Made by a program: the position numbers and the translations under genes
Assembly: GCA_002286715.1 (NCBI GenBank)
Contig: NSJX01000117.1
Coordinates: 25,315 to 41,932, forward strand
Source of the DNA: Dentipellis sp. KUC8613
Taxonomy: Eukaryota > Basidiomycota > Agaricomycetes > Russulales > Hericiaceae
Length of the DNA: 16,618 bases
Direction: 5' to 3'
Notes under the pieces: model-generated
Told to the model about the DNA's origin: nothing
The model's database searches: none
The model's input: the letters and a program-made list of their open reading frames with translations, nothing else
Shown here: in pieces, positions 16,165 through 16,618 of the stretch
Layout of the letters: each line of letters starts with the position of its first letter
How positions within the stretch are numbered: position 1 is the first letter of the stretch

Positions 16165-16618
16165 TCAAGCCACCGCTCGCAACACCCAGTTCATCTCAGT
16201 GAACGACCAAACAAGATCCTCAACAACTGATGCCGCCTCGTTCTGTGCCCTCTCGTTTCCGGCCTCCGCAGACTGCACGATCCACCACGAGATCGCGACA
16301 ATGATGATGGCGAAACTGTTAGGTCCACCCCGCATAGCCTTCGCCCACGACTGGTCAGGCAAGCGCACTCTGGAAAGCGGCCAGCCAATGGTGGTCCGCC
16401 GCCAGTCAGGCATAGCACCCATGATCCACGTGCGCATACCGTCTCCGTACTCCTCGAGGTCCTCAATGATGCGTGGCTTCTCATAGATACAATGACGCTG
16501 GATCCAATGTTTGACCTCTTTAGGCCTCGCGGTTGTCGTGAGCTTATGGGCCGGATCCTGGATAATTGAAATGAGCAATGTCGCGGAGACTAACTCGACG
16601 CGACTAGAATCAAGCTGA
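16165..16618 (-). CDS. Uncharacterised tryptophan-rich basidiomycete protein, 3' part
   Basis: The frame is open from the window edge to tga at 16165-16167, giving 150 visible residues; the start lies beyond 16618 or is split off by an intron. Visible in order: ARPKEVKHWIQR, an acidic DLEEYGDGM stretch, WIMGAMPDWRRT, GWPLSR, AMRGGPNSFA, a hydrophobic segment with ISWWIVQSA, and a C-terminal helix-like end with EDLVWSFTEMNWVLRAVA. The spacing of 'RP..V..WI', 'P.WR', 'WPL.R' and 'GGPN' resembles, from memory, a family of unnamed proteins present in many copies in Agaricomycetes. Function is unknown; there are no catalytic motifs I can identify. It may belong to a repeat-associated gene family or be a truncated copy. 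There is no splice requirement within the visible part. Confidence 0.6.
   Translation of the reverse strand, partial: QLDSSRVELVSATLLISIIQDPAHKLTTTARPKEVKHWIQRHCIYEKPRIIEDLEEYGDGMRTWIMGAMPDWRRTTIGWPLSRVRLPDQSWAKAMRGGPNSFAIIIVAISWWIVQSAEAGNERAQNEAASVVEDLVWSFTEMNWVLRAVA

Noticed and set aside
1..16618. tRNA or rRNA genes
   Set aside because: I found no cloverleaf with conserved A/B-box sequence and no rRNA-like segment by eye; a covariance-model scan would be decisive.

Overview
The window looks like nuclear DNA of a filamentous basidiomycete, most likely an Agaricomycete. Three things point there: a class V myosin split by 14 introns of only 49-60 nt, Ty3/gypsy-type LTRs that begin TGTAACG right after a purine tract, and repeat-rich flanks with almost no conserved coding sequence. 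I cannot name the species.

Layout. (1) 1-5995, repeat-rich left flank: a duplicated 28-bp unit; a short orphan ORF end (139-450); AT-rich 'tagc' repeats; a G-rich minisatellite (about 800-1700); GC-rich low-complexity DNA; a tandem ~154-bp duplication; a 30-bp direct repeat with a perfect hairpin; an intron-like segment; then the 3' end of a truncated LTR retroelement (ORF tail, polypurine tract, 3' LTR). (2) 6443-12064, minus strand: one complete gene, a MYO2-type class V myosin heavy chain. I assembled it as 15 exons, 4878 nt, 1625 residues; all 14 junctions keep frame and rebuild motor, six IQ motifs, coiled coil and cargo-binding tail. (3) 12065-12640: myosin upstream region. (4) 12641-12826: a minus-strand LTR fragment related to the one at 5548. 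(5) 12827-16164: unassigned DNA, a TATA-containing LTR/promoter-like segment, a C-rich minisatellite and a 9-bp array. (6) 16165-16618: 3' end of an uncharacterised tryptophan-rich ORF on the minus strand, running off the right edge.

The myosin is the only gene with a confident function: actin-based transport of vesicles and organelles for polarised hyphal growth. I see no multi-gene pathway, cluster or defence-like system. The most interesting material is the myosin splicing (a GC-AG intron, a 22-nt exon carrying the P-loop, a competing 5' splice site in intron 1) and two related LTRs whose TATA boxes both point into the gene from opposite sides.
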